In this document: positions 9,024 to 18,334 of the stretch, piece after piece | Numbering within the stretch: position 1 is the stretch's first letter | How the letters are laid out: the number at the start of each line of letters is the position of its first letter | Assembly: GCF_001939045.1 (NCBI RefSeq) | Contig: NZ_MKIM01000027.1 | Span: 806,001 to 870,000, forward strand | Direction: 5' to 3' | Source: Rhizobium oryziradicis | Lineage (GTDB): Bacteria > Pseudomonadota > Alphaproteobacteria > Rhizobiales > Rhizobiaceae | DNA length: 64,000 bases | Position numbers and translations under genes: made by a program | The notes under the pieces: generated by a model | What the model was told of the DNA's origin: nothing | The model's database searches: none | The model's input: only the letters and a program-made list of their open reading frames with translations

Positions 9024-11591
9024 ATGTCGATGCTGTATTTCGCCCGCTGGAAAACAATTCTGCTTTGGCTTGCCGTCGTGGCAAGCGTATTGGTCGCGCT
9101 GCCCAATCTTTTCAGCAAGGAACAGCTGAAGCAATTCCCATCCTGGATCCCGTCCAAGCAGATCACGCTCGGGCTTGATTTGCAGGGCGGTTCTCACATC
9201 ATGCTCCAGATGCAGCGGAGCGATATCGTCAAGGAACGGCTGGATACCACCGTTTCCGACATTCGCACCAATTTGCGGGACGCCAACATCCGCTACACCG
9301 GATTGAGCGGCACAGGCCAGGCCATTCAGGTGCGCATCACCGATCCGGCCCAGGTGGAAGCCGCAAAGAAAGCTTTGCAAAGCCTGACCGCTCTGGTCAG
9401 CGCCGGTGGCTTGACAGGCGGTAGCCTCCAGGAAGCGACGCTGGACGATGCGGGCGACGGCTTGCTTAAAATCAATTTGACGGATGCTGGTATTGATTAC
9501 CGCATGTCCTCGGCACTGACGCAATCGATCGAAGTTGTGCGCCGCCGCGTGGACGAGCTGGGCAATACCGAGCCACTGATCCAGCGTCAGGGCAGCGATC
9601 GCATTATCGTGCAGGTGCCCGGTCTGAACGATCCGCAGCGCCTGAAGGCTTTGCTGAACCAGACCGCCAAGCTAACCTTCCGCATGGTTGATACCAGCAT
9701 GCCGGTGTCTGAGGCGATCAGCGGTCGCCCGCCTGCAACTTCCGAAGTGCTGTATGGTGAAGGCGAAGCGGCAGAGCCTTATCTGGTTGAAAAGCGCACT
9801 ATTATTTCTGGTGAAGACCTTGTGGATGCACAGGCAAGCTTTAACCAGCAAAATAACGAGCCTGTTGTGACATTTCGCTTTGATAGCCGTGGTTCACAGC
9901 GTTTCGCCCAGGCCACCCAGCAGAATGTCGGCAAACCCTTCGCCATCATTCTCGACAATCGGGTTATTTCCGCGCCAGTGATCCGCGAGCCAATCATTGG
10001 CGGTTCTGGCCAGATTTCGGGAAATTTCACGGTTCAAGGGGCCAATGACCTTGCCGTGCTGTTGCGCGCGGGTGCGCTGCCTGCCACGTTGACCGTGGTG
10101 GAAGAGCGCACCGTTGGCCCAAGCCTTGGTGCAGACTCCATTCGCGCCGGCGTGTCAGCGGGCTTCATCGGTGCAGGTCTTGTCGTGCTGTTGATGATCG
10201 GGCTCTATGGCTTCTTTGGCGTTTTGGCCGTTGTGGCGCTGGTCGCCAACGTGATCATGATCATGGCGGTGTTGACGCTGCTGGGCTCAACGCTGACGTT
10301 GCCGGGTATTGCCGGTATCGTTTTGACCATCGGCATGGCTGTTGACTCCAACGTGTTGATTTATGAGCGTATCCGTGAAGAGTTTCACAGCGGCCGATCC
10401 CTCATTCAGTCCATTGATACCGGCTTCTCCAAGGCGCTGGCCACCATTGTGGATGCTAACTTCACCACGCTGATTGCAGCTGGCGTGCTGTTTTTCCTCG
10501 GTTCTGGTCCCGTTCGCGGCTTCTCGGTCACGTTGGCCATTGGTATCATCACCACAGTGTTCACCGCTTTCGCGCTGACACGCTGGATGTTTGCGCTGTG
10601 GGTGAACCGTCGTCGTCCCAAGCACATGCCGAAAGGCGTGCGCACTGGCATTTTCGATGGCACCAACATTCCGTTCATGGGAATTCGTCGCTACACATTC
10701 GCCATTTCGGTGGCCTTGTCGCTGGCGGCCTTGGGTGGCTTTGGCACCGTTGGCATGAAACTCGGCATCGATTTCACCGGCGGCTCCATTATTGAGCTCA
10801 AGGCCAAACAAGGTGACGCTGACATTGCGGCCATCCGTCAGGAGTTGAGCACGTTGAATGTCGGTGACGTTCAGGTGCAGAGCTTTGGTGACAAGAGCAG
10901 CGTGCTGGTGCGTTTGCAGGCCCAGGACGAGGGTGAGAATGGCGAGCAATCTGCCGTTGCCAAGGTGCGCGATGGATTGCAAGATAGCTATGAATTCCGC
11001 CGCACGGAGGTGGTCGGGCCGTCTGTTTCTGGCGAATTGACCAAGTCGGCCACCATTGGTGTTGTTGTGTCGCTCTTGGCCATCCTTGTTTACATCTGGA
11101 TTCGCTTTGAATGGCAGTTTGCCGCTGGCGCGATTATTGCGACCTTGCATGACGTGATCTTGACGCTTGGTCTCTACGTTGTCACCGGGGTCGAATTCGA
11201 CCTCAGCAGTATCGCGGCGATTTTGACAATCGTTGGTTACTCGCTCAACGACACCGTGGTGGTCTATGACCGCATGCGCGAAAATCTGCGGCGCTATAAG
11301 AAAATGCCGCTGGATGTGTTGATTGACACCTCGATCAATCAAACGCTGTCGCGCACAATCCTCACATCCGTAACCACGCTTTTGGCATTGCTGGCGCTGT
11401 TCCTGTTCGGTGGTGAAGTGATCCGTTCGTTCACCTTTGCCATGCTGTTCGGTGTTCTTGTTGGTACATTCTCGTCCATCTATATCGCTGCACCTGTGTT
11501 GATTGCGTTCCGCTTGCGTCCGGAAGGTGCCAACCGCGGTGACGATGAGAAAGAAGACAAGAAGAAAGCCATTGGCGGCGCGGGGGCATAG
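9024..11591 (+). CDS. secDF: SecDF fusion, protein translocase accessory subunit
   Basis: 855 residues, a natural fusion of SecD (about 1-530) and SecF (about 550-845). SecD marks: LGLDLQGGSHIMLQM near the N-terminus, DELGNTEPLIQRQG in the periplasmic domain, and GMAVDSNVLIYERIREE in helix 4. SecF marks: GIDFTGGSIIEL and YSLNDTVVVYDRMRENLR. The conserved Asp/Arg of both halves needed for proton-driven pulling are present. Twelve membrane helices expected. ATG codons at 9024 and 9030 are both usable. The C-terminal tail is Lys/Asp-rich. The Mth938 gene follows three bases after the stop. Confidence 0.96.
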   Translation: MSMLYFARWKTILLWLAVVASVLVALPNLFSKEQLKQFPSWIPSKQITLGLDLQGGSHIMLQMQRSDIVKERLDTTVSDIRTNLRDANIRYTGLSGTGQAIQVRITDPAQVEAAKKALQSLTALVSAGGLTGGSLQEATLDDAGDGLLKINLTDAGIDYRMSSALTQSIEVVRRRVDELGNTEPLIQRQGSDRIIVQVPGLNDPQRLKALLNQTAKLTFRMVDTSMPVSEAISGRPPATSEVLYGEGEAAEPYLVEKRTIISGEDLVDAQASFNQQNNEPVVTFRFDSRGSQRFAQATQQNVGKPFAIILDNRVISAPVIREPIIGGSGQISGNFTVQGANDLAVLLRAGALPATLTVVEERTVGPSLGADSIRAGVSAGFIGAGLVVLLMIGLYGFFGVLAVVALVANVIMIMAVLTLLGSTLTLPGIAGIVLTIGMAVDSNVLIYERIREEFHSGRSLIQSIDTGFSKALATIVDANFTTLIAAGVLFFLGSGPVRGFSVTLAIGIITTVFTAFALTRWMFALWVNRRRPKHMPKGVRTGIFDGTNIPFMGIRRYTFAISVALSLAALGGFGTVGMKLGIDFTGGSIIELKAKQGDADIAAIRQELSTLNVGDVQVQSFGDKSSVLVRLQAQDEGENGEQSAVAKVRDGLQDSYEFRRTEVVGPSVSGELTKSATIGVVVSLLAILVYIWIRFEWQFAAGAIIATLHDVILTLGLYVVTGVEFDLSSIAAILTIVGYSLNDTVVVYDRMRENLRRYKKMPLDVLIDTSINQTLSRTILTSVTTLLALLALFLFGGEVIRSFTFAMLFGVLVGTFSSIYIAAPVLIAFRLRPEGANRGDDEKEDKKKAIGGAGA

Positions 11592-11594
11592 GGT

Positions 11595-11981
11595 TTGGCA
11601 AAAGGAATCATCATCCGCGACGCCCATTTTCCGGGTCGTGCCCAGATCGACACCTATGGCAATGGCGGTTTCCGCTTTGCCGATATGTCCCACAAAGGCT
11701 CTCTGATGCTTTTGCCGTCAGGGATTCACGGCTGGGATGTCAATGAAGGTGACGTGTTGACGGTGGCCTCCTTGGAGCGGATTCTGGATCAGGCGGCGGA
11801 GATTGAGTTTCTGCTGGTTGGTACGGGCAAGGAGCTGGTGCGCATTCCCAATGACGTGAAGGAGGCGCTGCGTGCCGCTGGCATCGGCTCCGACCCGATG
11901 AGCACGGGTGCCGCCGTTCGCACTTATAATGTGATGCTGGCCGAAGAGCGCGCCGTGGCGGCTGTGTTGATGGCGGTTTGA
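11595..11981 (+). CDS. Mth938-like domain protein (DUF498)
   Basis: 128 residues from a TTG start three bases after secDF; the next gene starts four bases after its stop, so it is inside an operon. The sequence HFPGRAQIDTYGNGGFRFAD and then LLVGTGKELVRIPNDVKEAL fit the Mth938/NDUFAF3-like fold. In mitochondria NDUFAF3 assists complex I assembly; the bacterial role is not established. The next gene is also related to a complex I assembly factor (NDUFAF6), which is suggestive. Confidence 0.88.
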   Translation: MAKGIIIRDAHFPGRAQIDTYGNGGFRFADMSHKGSLMLLPSGIHGWDVNEGDVLTVASLERILDQAAEIEFLLVGTGKELVRIPNDVKEALRAAGIGSDPMSTGAAVRTYNVMLAEERAVAAVLMAV

Positions 11982-11985
11982 TGCC

Positions 11986-12855
11986 ATGGCCGATGATGGA
12001 CACAACGAGGCTGTAGCCGAGCAGGATGATGCCTGCCTCTCGGCCTTGCGCGAGACGGACAGAGATCGTTATCTCGCGTGCCTTTTATCTCCGCCGGACA
12101 AGCAGCCTGCACTGGCTGCCCTCTATGCCTTCAGCGCAGAGTTGGCACGGGTGCGTGAGCTGGTCAGAGAGCCTCTGCCGGGGGAAATCCGCCTGCAATA
12201 TTGGCGTGATTTTCTATCAGGACAGGGGCATGGCGATGCTCAAGCCAACCCGCTGGCCGTTGGGTTGATGGCGACGATTGAGCGTCATCATTTGCCAATC
12301 AAGCCGCTGCTGGACATGATTGATGCGCGCGTCAGCGACCTTTACGATGATCCCATAGGCCCGAAAGCGGCGCTGGAAGGCTATGCGGGCGAAACAGCAT
12401 CCGCTTTGATCCAGCTGGCAAGCCTCGTGCTGGATGATAAGGCAGCGATTGCCTGCGCTGACATTGCAGGGCATGCGGGTGTTGCGCAGGCCGTTGCCGG
12501 ATTGCTGCTGCTGATGCCGCAGCACAGCGCCCGCGGTCAGCTCTATATTCCAGATGAAATTCTGACGGCCACCGGTCTGACCCGGGACAGTTTTCTGCAA
12601 GGTCAGGACACAGCCCGTATTCAGGGTGCTATTGAGGCATTCGCAGGGTTTGGCATGGACCATCTCACCAAGGCGCAAAGCTCGGGGAAGGTCCCTGCCA
12701 GCGTTTTCAACGCCTATGTGCCGGTGGCGCTGGCGCGGCCGGTTTTGGTGGCAGCGCGGCGCAACCCAGCGCGCGTTCTCGCAAGTCAGCTTCGGCCCGT
12801 ACAATGGCGCAGGCAATTGACTATGCTAAAGGCAAGTTTGCTTCGCCGGTTTTAG
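11986..12855 (+). CDS. Squalene/phytoene synthase family protein (NDUFAF6-like)
   Basis: 289 residues. RDRYLACLLSPPDKQPALAA and LREPLPGEIRLQYWRDFL-type sequence (here VREPLPGEIRLQYWRD) belong to the trans-isoprenyl diphosphate synthase superfamily. The first Asp-rich motif of true phytoene or squalene synthases (DxxxD) is not obvious. The second region has DARVSDLYDDP. No carotenoid or hopanoid genes are nearby. Together with the preceding Mth938 gene this fits the NDUFAF6-type (complex I assembly-related) branch better than a carotenoid enzyme; that is inference. Confidence 0.8.
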   Translation: MADDGHNEAVAEQDDACLSALRETDRDRYLACLLSPPDKQPALAALYAFSAELARVRELVREPLPGEIRLQYWRDFLSGQGHGDAQANPLAVGLMATIERHHLPIKPLLDMIDARVSDLYDDPIGPKAALEGYAGETASALIQLASLVLDDKAAIACADIAGHAGVAQAVAGLLLLMPQHSARGQLYIPDEILTATGLTRDSFLQGQDTARIQGAIEAFAGFGMDHLTKAQSSGKVPASVFNAYVPVALARPVLVAARRNPARVLASQLRPVQWRRQLTMLKASLLRRF

Positions 12856-13066
12856 AATGCCCATAGCGCCAAGCTGGCTGTTGCAGAGTTCAAATTCGCA
12901 CAAGCTCAGAAACTTAAGTAAGTGATGGTTGACTATATTCTCTGTTTGATCAGAATTTGTTTGACAGAGCGCTGATGTGGTACATCTAAATTGTTGGAAT
13001 AAGTCGCGCGCTTTAAGCTGCGCCTGACGCTTAGGTGAGCCGCAAGCGTCACTCGGAGGTTGTTCG

Positions 13067-13525
13067 GTGGGCATGGCGTTTGGAATATTGGTGTTCGGCA
13101 CCATTATCGGTATTTCCTGGTATTTCTCGCGCATGTCAGAGCGCGACAAAGACCCGGATCTCAGCGATGTCGGGCTTGCTATTGTCGAGTTTGGTCGTGC
13201 TTTTCCCAATGAAGCGTTGCGCAGTCTGCACGCAACCGCCGACGGTAAGGCGGTTTTTGCGCGACTGCATGATAACCGTGCGGGATTTATGCGCAATATG
13301 CGCGGTCACTATGCCTGCCATGTGATCGAAAAAGGCCGCCTTCAGGCGCAAATTTTGCAACAAGGCACCGGGCTGCACGTTCTCTTTGCTGATTATCCGC
13401 AATACAATGGTGATTATCTGTTTGCCTCCGCAGAGGAAGCCGCAGAAGTGTCGCTCTGGATGCTGAGCAACTATCTCTCTGACGGCGCGCTGGATGATGC
13501 GGCTGTACCCCCAAAGCAAGACTGA
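13067..13525 (+). CDS. Hypothetical membrane-anchored protein
   Basis: 152 residues from GTG at 13067 (an ATG follows two codons later), with a ribosome-like GGAGG at about 13051-13055. Seen: an N-terminal helix (about 3-19, AFGILVFGTIIGISWYFS), then a soluble region with acidic, Ala-rich helices. I do not recognise the family. It stands alone between the synthase-like gene and the convergent trmFO. Confidence 0.65.
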   Translation: MGMAFGILVFGTIIGISWYFSRMSERDKDPDLSDVGLAIVEFGRAFPNEALRSLHATADGKAVFARLHDNRAGFMRNMRGHYACHVIEKGRLQAQILQQGTGLHVLFADYPQYNGDYLFASAEEAAEVSLWMLSNYLSDGALDDAAVPPKQD

Positions 13526-13529
13526 AGAG

Positions 13530-13563
13530 GCGTGGGCAACACATAGTCTTGTGCTGCCCACGC
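13530..13563. terminator. Shared hairpin between convergent genes
   Basis: Perfect arms GCGTGGGCA (13530-13538) and TGCCCACGC, with an inner CACA/TGTG pair. No T-tract follows on either strand, so it may act with Rho or as an mRNA end-stabilising structure for both the hypothetical gene and trmFO. Confidence 0.55.
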
Positions 13564-13570
13564 GCGTCCC

Positions 13571-15037
13571 TTATTCGACGTTCATCGTCTCATCCAGCTC
13601 ATCTGCTGGTGTCTCATAGGCCACAGGCGGCAAACCAAGCCAGTGTCTGCAATCAGCAATGGCACGTGCGCACATCAATTGCCGTTTCATAACGGTCTTG
13701 TCCTTACCCCGAAAGCGCTTCACACCCTCTGGCTTGACAATCGAGCCCGGTTCCAGCTCTGGAAACAGGCCGAAATTGATGTTCATCGGCTGAAACGAGC
13801 GTTTGCCCGGTTCATCATCGGAGGTGATATGGCCACCGGTGATGTGCGAGAGCAGGGCTCCCAGCGCCGTTGTTGCTGGCGGTGGGCTAATCGATTCGCC
13901 CTTGCGCTCCGAGGCTGCGAAACGCCCGGCCAAAAGGCCAATGGACGCACTCTCAACATAACCTTCACAGCCGGTGATCTGACCAGCAAAACGCAGGCCT
14001 TTTCGGCTTTTCAAGGTCAGGGACGAATCGAGCAGAATGGGGGAATTGATATAGGTGTTGCGATGCAGCCCACCGAGACGCGCGAATTCAGCATTTTCCA
14101 AACCGGGAATCATGCGAAAAATCTCGGCCTGTGCGCCGTAGCGCAGCTTGGTTTGAAAACCGACCATATTGTAGAGCGTGCCCAGCGCATTATCCTGGCG
14201 CAATTGCACAACCGCATAGGCTTTCACCGTTGGGTTATGGGCATTGGTCAAACCCATTGGCTTCATGGGACCGTGGCGGAGCGTTTCGCGTCCGCGTTCC
14301 GCCATCACTTCGATCGGCAGGCAGCCGTCGAAATAGGGGGTGCCTTCCCATTCCTTGAAGCCAACCGCATCGCCTGCAATCAAGGCATCGATAAAGGCGT
14401 TGTATTGTGTCTCATCCAATGGACAATTGATGTAATCCTTGCCTGTGCCGCCCGGACCAACCTTGTCATAGCGGGATTGATACCAGCAAATGTCCATATT
14501 GATGCTGTCGCGATGAACAATCGGCGCGATGGCATCAAAAAATGCCAGCGCATCGGCCCCGGTCTCATTGCGAATTGCTTCGGCAAGTGCTGGTGATGTT
14601 AGCGGGCCAGAAGCAATGATGGCCTGATCCCATTCTTTTGGCGGCAGTCCATCCACTTCTTCGCGCACAACGGTGATCAAGGGATGGTCATGCAGGGCCT
14701 GGGTGACGGCATTGGAGAAGCCATCGCGGTCAACTGCCAGGGCTCCACCAGCAGGCACCTGATGTTTATCGGCGCACATCATAATCAGCGAGCCAGCCAG
14801 ACGCATTTCCGCATGGATGACGCCAACCGCATTGGCTGTGGCATCATCGGAGCGGAAAGAGTTGGAGCAAACCAGTTCGGCAAGGCCATCGGTCTGGTGC
14901 GCATCCGTACCACGCACGCCGCGCATCTCGTGAAGGACAACCGGCACGCCAGCCTGGGCAATCTGCCAGGCGGCTTCAGAACCTGCAAGGCCGCCGCCGA
15001 TGATATGAATAGGGGAAAAAGAGCTATCTTGGGTCAT
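13571..15037 (-). CDS. trmFO: TrmFO, folate-dependent tRNA (uracil-54-C5)-methyltransferase
   Basis: 488 residues. The N-terminal FAD-binding motif is [18 protein letters not shown], and [11 protein letters not shown] carries a conserved cysteine of the family. [20 protein letters not shown] and [16 protein letters not shown] are TrmFO signatures. It makes the T54 of the T-loop using methylenetetrahydrofolate and FADH2. The start at 15037 fits the family; the frame extends 12 codons upstream. Confidence 0.95.
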   Translation of the reverse strand: MTQDSSFSPIHIIGGGLAGSEAAWQIAQAGVPVVLHEMRGVRGTDAHQTDGLAELVCSNSFRSDDATANAVGVIHAEMRLAGSLIMMCADKHQVPAGGALAVDRDGFSNAVTQALHDHPLITVVREEVDGLPPKEWDQAIIASGPLTSPALAEAIRNETGADALAFFDAIAPIVHRDSINMDICWYQSRYDKVGPGGTGKDYINCPLDETQYNAFIDALIAGDAVGFKEWEGTPYFDGCLPIEVMAERGRETLRHGPMKPMGLTNAHNPTVKAYAVVQLRQDNALGTLYNMVGFQTKLRYGAQAEIFRMIPGLENAEFARLGGLHRNTYINSPILLDSSLTLKSRKGLRFAGQITGCEGYVESASIGLLAGRFAASERKGESISPPPATTALGALLSHITGGHITSDDEPGKRSFQPMNINFGLFPELEPGSIVKPEGVKRFRGKDKTVMKRQLMCARAIADCRHWLGLPPVAYETPADELDETMNVE

Positions 15038-15180
15038 GGCGCGCTCTTTATCATGCCTGCTTGCAGCTTCCAATCATTTCGCGCCGGATATTTGCGAAGG
15101 GGGTTTGACCTTTTGAAAAACTAGGCGCTTTGCACGGGTTCAAAAGATTCTATCGCACCTTTTAAACAGGCCTTAGAATC

Positions 15181-15205
15181 AAAAACGGCACCACGTGGTG
15201 CCGTT
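15181..15205 (-). terminator. Terminator of the first DUF1127 gene
   Basis: A perfect 22-base palindrome (15184-15205) centred on CACGTG. On the minus strand it runs into TTTTT. It lies 27 bases after the stop of the minus-strand DUF1127 gene. Confidence 0.85.
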
Positions 15206-15231
15206 AAGACATACAAATCAGTCTGTTCCGA

Positions 15232-15375
15232 TTAACGGAAAGAGCGATTTGCAATATTGCGGATTTCGTAACGGCTGATGCCGATGTCAGACAATGTCTG
15301 GTTGGACAGGTTGCCCAGTTCAGAAATCGTGCGGCGGTAGCTCATCCAGTTCTTTGCAATGCGGATCGGGTTCAT
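15232..15375 (-). CDS. DUF1127 small protein
   Basis: 47 residues, beginning MNPIRIAKNWMSYRRTISEL and containing the family core LGNLSNQTLSDIGISRYEIR. This Arg-rich mini-protein family is abundant in rhizobia. Members have been tied to RNA metabolism, phosphate and carbon homeostasis, and to RNA binding (CcaF1 of Rhodobacter). A clear ribosome site (AAGAGGAAAAG) precedes the ATG and a strong terminator follows. It is a paralogue of the gene at 15771-15920. Confidence 0.9.
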   Translation of the reverse strand: MNPIRIAKNWMSYRRTISELGNLSNQTLSDIGISRYEIRNIANRSFR

Positions 15376-15662
15376 GATCTTTTCCTCTTGGTAACTCGTT
15401 TGCTGATCTTGCGGTCTGTTCCGCTTCAGCTGTTGGAGCCTTTATACGCCTGAGGATTGTTTTGTGACAGTGCAATATTTAGGCGACTGCCATGCATTTG
15501 TGCAGGTGGTTGCTGCATATTTAGGCCATGATGGCTATTTGAGCAGGCATGCCTGCAGAACGGGCAGGGCGGCTTTGGATGCTAAATATAGGGTCTGTCT
15601 GAGTTTTTGGGATATATATGGTGGGAGCGCTACGAAGCGAGGATCTGGCGTGCACTGAAACG
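15376..15662. other. Intergenic region upstream of the first DUF1127 gene
   Basis: No convincing gene. It should hold the promoter of the minus-strand DUF1127 gene at 15232-15375. I could not assign a clear -35/-10 pair, and a plus-strand frame of 64 codons here has no family features. Confidence 0.4.
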
Positions 15663-15689
15663 AAAAAAGCCTCCCCGAAGGGAGGCTTT
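15663..15689 (-). terminator. Terminator of the second DUF1127 gene
   Basis: Stem GCCTCCC (15669-15675) and GGGAGGC (15680-15686), with a CGAA/TTCG tetraloop and six T on the minus strand. It lies about 80 bases after the stop of the minus-strand DUF1127 gene. The stem is also flanked by a short T run on the plus strand. Confidence 0.8.
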
Positions 15690-15770
15690 CAAATATGCAA
15701 CCAATGGACCGCTGCAGCAAATCTTTGTGCACCTTAACAGGTGCTTCGCTGCGAGCCGATCTATCGGGTG

Positions 15771-15920
15771 TTAGCGCTCGTTGACGGCGTGGCGGGCAAC
15801 GCTGCGGATTTCGCTGCGGCCAATGCCGAGGTCGTGCAATTCGCGGTCCGACATGCGGCCAAGTTCAGATACGGTCTGACGATATTTGCGCCAGTTGGTG
15901 AGTGTGCGGGTCAGGTTCAT
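15771..15920 (-). CDS. DUF1127 small protein, second copy
   Basis: 49 residues, beginning MNLTRTLTNWRKYRQTVSEL with the core LGRMSDRELHDLGIGRSEIR. It is similar in plan to its neighbour but not identical, so this is an old duplication. The start at 15920 is chosen because the family starts with M-N-x-x-R. About 340 bases upstream on the same strand lies an array of three hairpins with anti-Shine-Dalgarno loops (16262-16371). Confidence 0.9.
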   Translation of the reverse strand: MNLTRTLTNWRKYRQTVSELGRMSDRELHDLGIGRSEIRSVARHAVNER

Positions 15921-16261
15921 GGTATGCCTCGTTTCAGCGTGTTTGCTGGCACATCCGCCAGCCCTCATTTGATGAGTTGAATATATGCTCTGCAGCATAA
16001 CTTATGAAGAGCCAATGTCGCGAGGCACCTATGCTCTATATGCATGGCATGTTTAAGATTTTTAATGATCTGGCTATTTTGAGGGCAAAATCATGGATCA
16101 AAGGTGATCTGGGGCATGCGTGAAGAGCAAATGTGCGAAAATGCCGATTGTTATGCTGGGAGAAGGGGTTCAAATCCTTAACAAAGGTTAGAAATGCCTG
16201 CGCGAAGCATTAGGGTGCATAACGGAAGGTTTGGGCCTATCTCCGGGCGCTGGAATCAATA

Positions 16262-16371
16262 ACGCCCACCGGGGGAGGAGGTCCGGCGGGCGTCATTTGA
16301 GGTGACTGACAATTGGGAGGAGCTTGTCAGTCTGATCGACGCGCATCGGGAGGAGGAGGACGCTGCGTCGA
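16262..16371 (-). ncRNA. Candidate sRNA: three tandem hairpins with CCUCC-type loops
   Basis: Hairpin A: arms 16262-16270 and 16285-16293. Hairpin B: arms 16304-16312 and 16324-16332, a perfect nine-pair stem. Hairpin C: arms 16336-16342 and 16365-16371. Read on the minus strand, every loop contains CTCCTCC(C), complementary to ribosome binding sites. The only plus-strand mismatch in hairpin A (A-C) becomes a U-G pair on the minus strand, favouring that strand. Known alphaproteobacterial CcsR/cuckoo RNAs have this loop motif and sit next to DUF1127 genes, as here. Promoter and ends are not defined. Confidence 0.6.
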
Positions 16372-16561
16372 AACTTTTTGGCGGATACCGCCGTTAGCGC
16401 ACATTCGGCTTGTCTGCCTGTCGTTTGCTGTTGCAGTATTCCTATCAGAATTTATGGTTTTGTGCAGTGCGATATTTTCATGGAAGATATGCATTTCACG
16501 CATGGCGTATTTTGCCCGCCCATGGCGTTCATGGAATTGCGAAGGGTCTTTCTCGCTGGAG

Positions 16562-16625
16562 GCTGTAACACTTTTAATCTGCTGCATAATTTCTGAAATC
16601 GATTCCAGTTTTAGACATTATGCAG
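16562..16625 (+). repeat. Leader-type repeat R, copy 1
   Basis: Begins GCTGTAACACTTTTAATCTG and ends with arms CTGCATAAT and ATTATGCAG. Related copies are at 29925-30019, 38180-38278 and (inverted) 45593-45695. This copy lacks a clear upstream second hairpin. It ends 35 bases before the DUF2157 start. Confidence 0.75.
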
Positions 16626-16659
16626 TAATCAATGGGCGGGGGAGCAATCAGGAGATGGC

Positions 16660-17766
16660 ATGTATCGCGCAAAGTTAAAGAGGGATCTGATGCGGTGGAC
16701 AGCCATGGGGCTTGTCAACGAGCGCGATGCGCAGGCCATGCTGGCTGATCATGATGCGCAGGCGTCAAGTTTCAGTGTTGGCTCTGTTCTGTTGGTGCTG
16801 TCCGCCGTTTTGCTCTCGGCGTCGATCCTGCTCGTCATTGCGGCCAATTGGCAAGCGATCCCACGGCTCATGAAGGTGTCGGTGGTCATTGCCCTGATCT
16901 GGGGCTTTCATTGTGGCGGTGCGATGTTGATTGCCTTTGGGCGAACGGTCTTGGGGCAGGGATTGCTGGTGTTGGGGGCTGCAAGCTTTGGCGGCGGCAT
17001 GGCGCTGGTGGGGCAGCTTTACCATCTCTCCGGCGATGAGCTTGATTTGTTTTATATCTGGCTGGCTGCGGCCGTGCTGTCGTGCGTTTTTTTTCGCTCA
17101 GGCATTATGCTGGGCTTTGTCGCCGCTTTGTGTGTGTCAACGCTTTGGGTCGCGTTTGATCGGTATAATTTCGATTGGACGACCCAGACCGTGCTTTTGC
17201 CGCCAGCGTTGAGCTGCATTATTGTTCTCCTGTCCTTTTGGGCGGGAAATGTGCGGGTTCGCCACGTTGCTGGCTTCTTGATGCTGGGTTGGCTGATCTG
17301 GCTCTATGCGCAAACGACAGATGTGCGGATTGCCATTGCTTTTGTGGCTGGCGGCTTTGGCCTGTTTGCCGTTCTCTCACTGACAAGGCTTTATGATAGC
17401 CATGTGGCGCGTCTTGTTGCGACCTACGCGCTGGCCCTGAGCGCGATTGGCTTGGCGCTGATCAATATAGAATACAGCAGAGGTTTGCCGCTGGCCGTCG
17501 TTTCCGTCGCCTCATTGGCCATATCTGTCGCTGCTCTTGTGATGAAGGGGCGGGATGATGGCATGGTGCGGGCAATCGCTTATATGATTTTCGCAGGCGA
17601 GACGTTGTATCTCTCATTTCAGACGATTGATTCCCTGCTGGACACGTCCAGTTTTTTCCTGATCAGCGGTCTGCTTTTGGCGCTGCTGGCCTTTGGTGTA
17701 AGCCGTCTGGAGAAGTTGTTGTCCAAAAAACGCGGTTTGAAGAAGGAGGGCGTCGATGCTTCGTAA
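16660..17766 (+). CDS. DUF2157 multi-pass membrane protein
   Basis: 368 residues. A short N-terminal cytoplasmic helix (RDLMRWTAMGLVNERDAQAM) is followed by about ten to eleven membrane helices starting near residue 38. ILLVIAANWQAIPRLMKV and GQLYHLSGDELDLFYIWL are typical of the DUF2157 family. The molecular function is unknown. It overlaps the next gene (GDYXXLXY) by 11 bases, a widespread pairing that suggests one complex in the inner membrane. Confidence 0.88.
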   Translation: MYRAKLKRDLMRWTAMGLVNERDAQAMLADHDAQASSFSVGSVLLVLSAVLLSASILLVIAANWQAIPRLMKVSVVIALIWGFHCGGAMLIAFGRTVLGQGLLVLGAASFGGGMALVGQLYHLSGDELDLFYIWLAAAVLSCVFFRSGIMLGFVAALCVSTLWVAFDRYNFDWTTQTVLLPPALSCIIVLLSFWAGNVRVRHVAGFLMLGWLIWLYAQTTDVRIAIAFVAGGFGLFAVLSLTRLYDSHVARLVATYALALSAIGLALINIEYSRGLPLAVVSVASLAISVAALVMKGRDDGMVRAIAYMIFAGETLYLSFQTIDSLLDTSSFFLISGLLLALLAFGVSRLEKLLSKKRGLKKEGVDAS

Positions 17767-18334
17767 TCATGTGTTTCGATTGATCTCCGCTGCGATTTTG
17801 CTGGCGTGCTTTCAAACTGCGGTGATCGGCTATCAGATCGGTGAACGAACTTATATCCTGCGCACTGGTGTTGAAATTAAGCTCAAAACAGAAGCGGTTG
17901 ATCCTCGTGATCTTTTGCGCGGCGATTATGTTGTGCTCAATTACGCAATTTCCCGCTTGTACAATGACCAGATTGTTGGTGAGCGACCAGCGCACCGGCA
18001 GGAGGTGCGTTTTCATGTGCGTGTCGCACCCGGTGCAGATGGCTTTGCTGTGCTGCAGGAGGTCTCAATCGCAAAACTGCCTCCGAAGCCCGATAGTGTT
18101 GTTCTGGTGACGGAGCCGGTTGTCTATGATCCCTCCTTTGGCAAGGACGCCAGCTTTGTGGTGCAATATGGTATTGAGCGCTTTTATGTGCCGGAGGGTG
18201 AGGGAAAAGAGATCGAGGACGCCCGCAACAGAGGTGCTGTCAGTGTGACTGTGCGGGTCTCGTCGGGTGGAAAAGCGCAGTTGAAGCAGCTTTTTATTGG
18301 TGACCAACCAGTTTATGCGCAGCCTGATTTTTGA
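17756..18334 (+). CDS. GDYXXLXY domain protein
   Basis: 192 residues. An N-terminal membrane anchor or signal (about 7-25) is followed by PRDLLRGDYVVLNYAISRL, the eponymous GDYxxLxY motif. The rest looks like an extracytoplasmic beta-rich domain. Usually encoded with DUF2157 membrane proteins, as here, with an overlapping start. Function unknown; a joint membrane role is inferred. Confidence 0.88.
   Translation: MLRNHVFRLISAAILLACFQTAVIGYQIGERTYILRTGVEIKLKTEAVDPRDLLRGDYVVLNYAISRLYNDQIVGERPAHRQEVRFHVRVAPGADGFAVLQEVSIAKLPPKPDSVVLVTEPVVYDPSFGKDASFVVQYGIERFYVPEGEGKEIEDARNRGAVSVTVRVSSGGKAQLKQLFIGDQPVYAQPDF

Noticed and set aside
10287..11693. A 468-codon open frame antisense to secDF
   Set aside because: Its composition mirrors the codon pattern of secDF; no family features, and secDF is certain.
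16270..16360. Three GGGAGGAG runs as plus-strand ribosome sites for small genes
   Set aside because: No open frames start at suitable distance, and each run lies in the loop of a hairpin, which is better explained as a minus-strand RNA.
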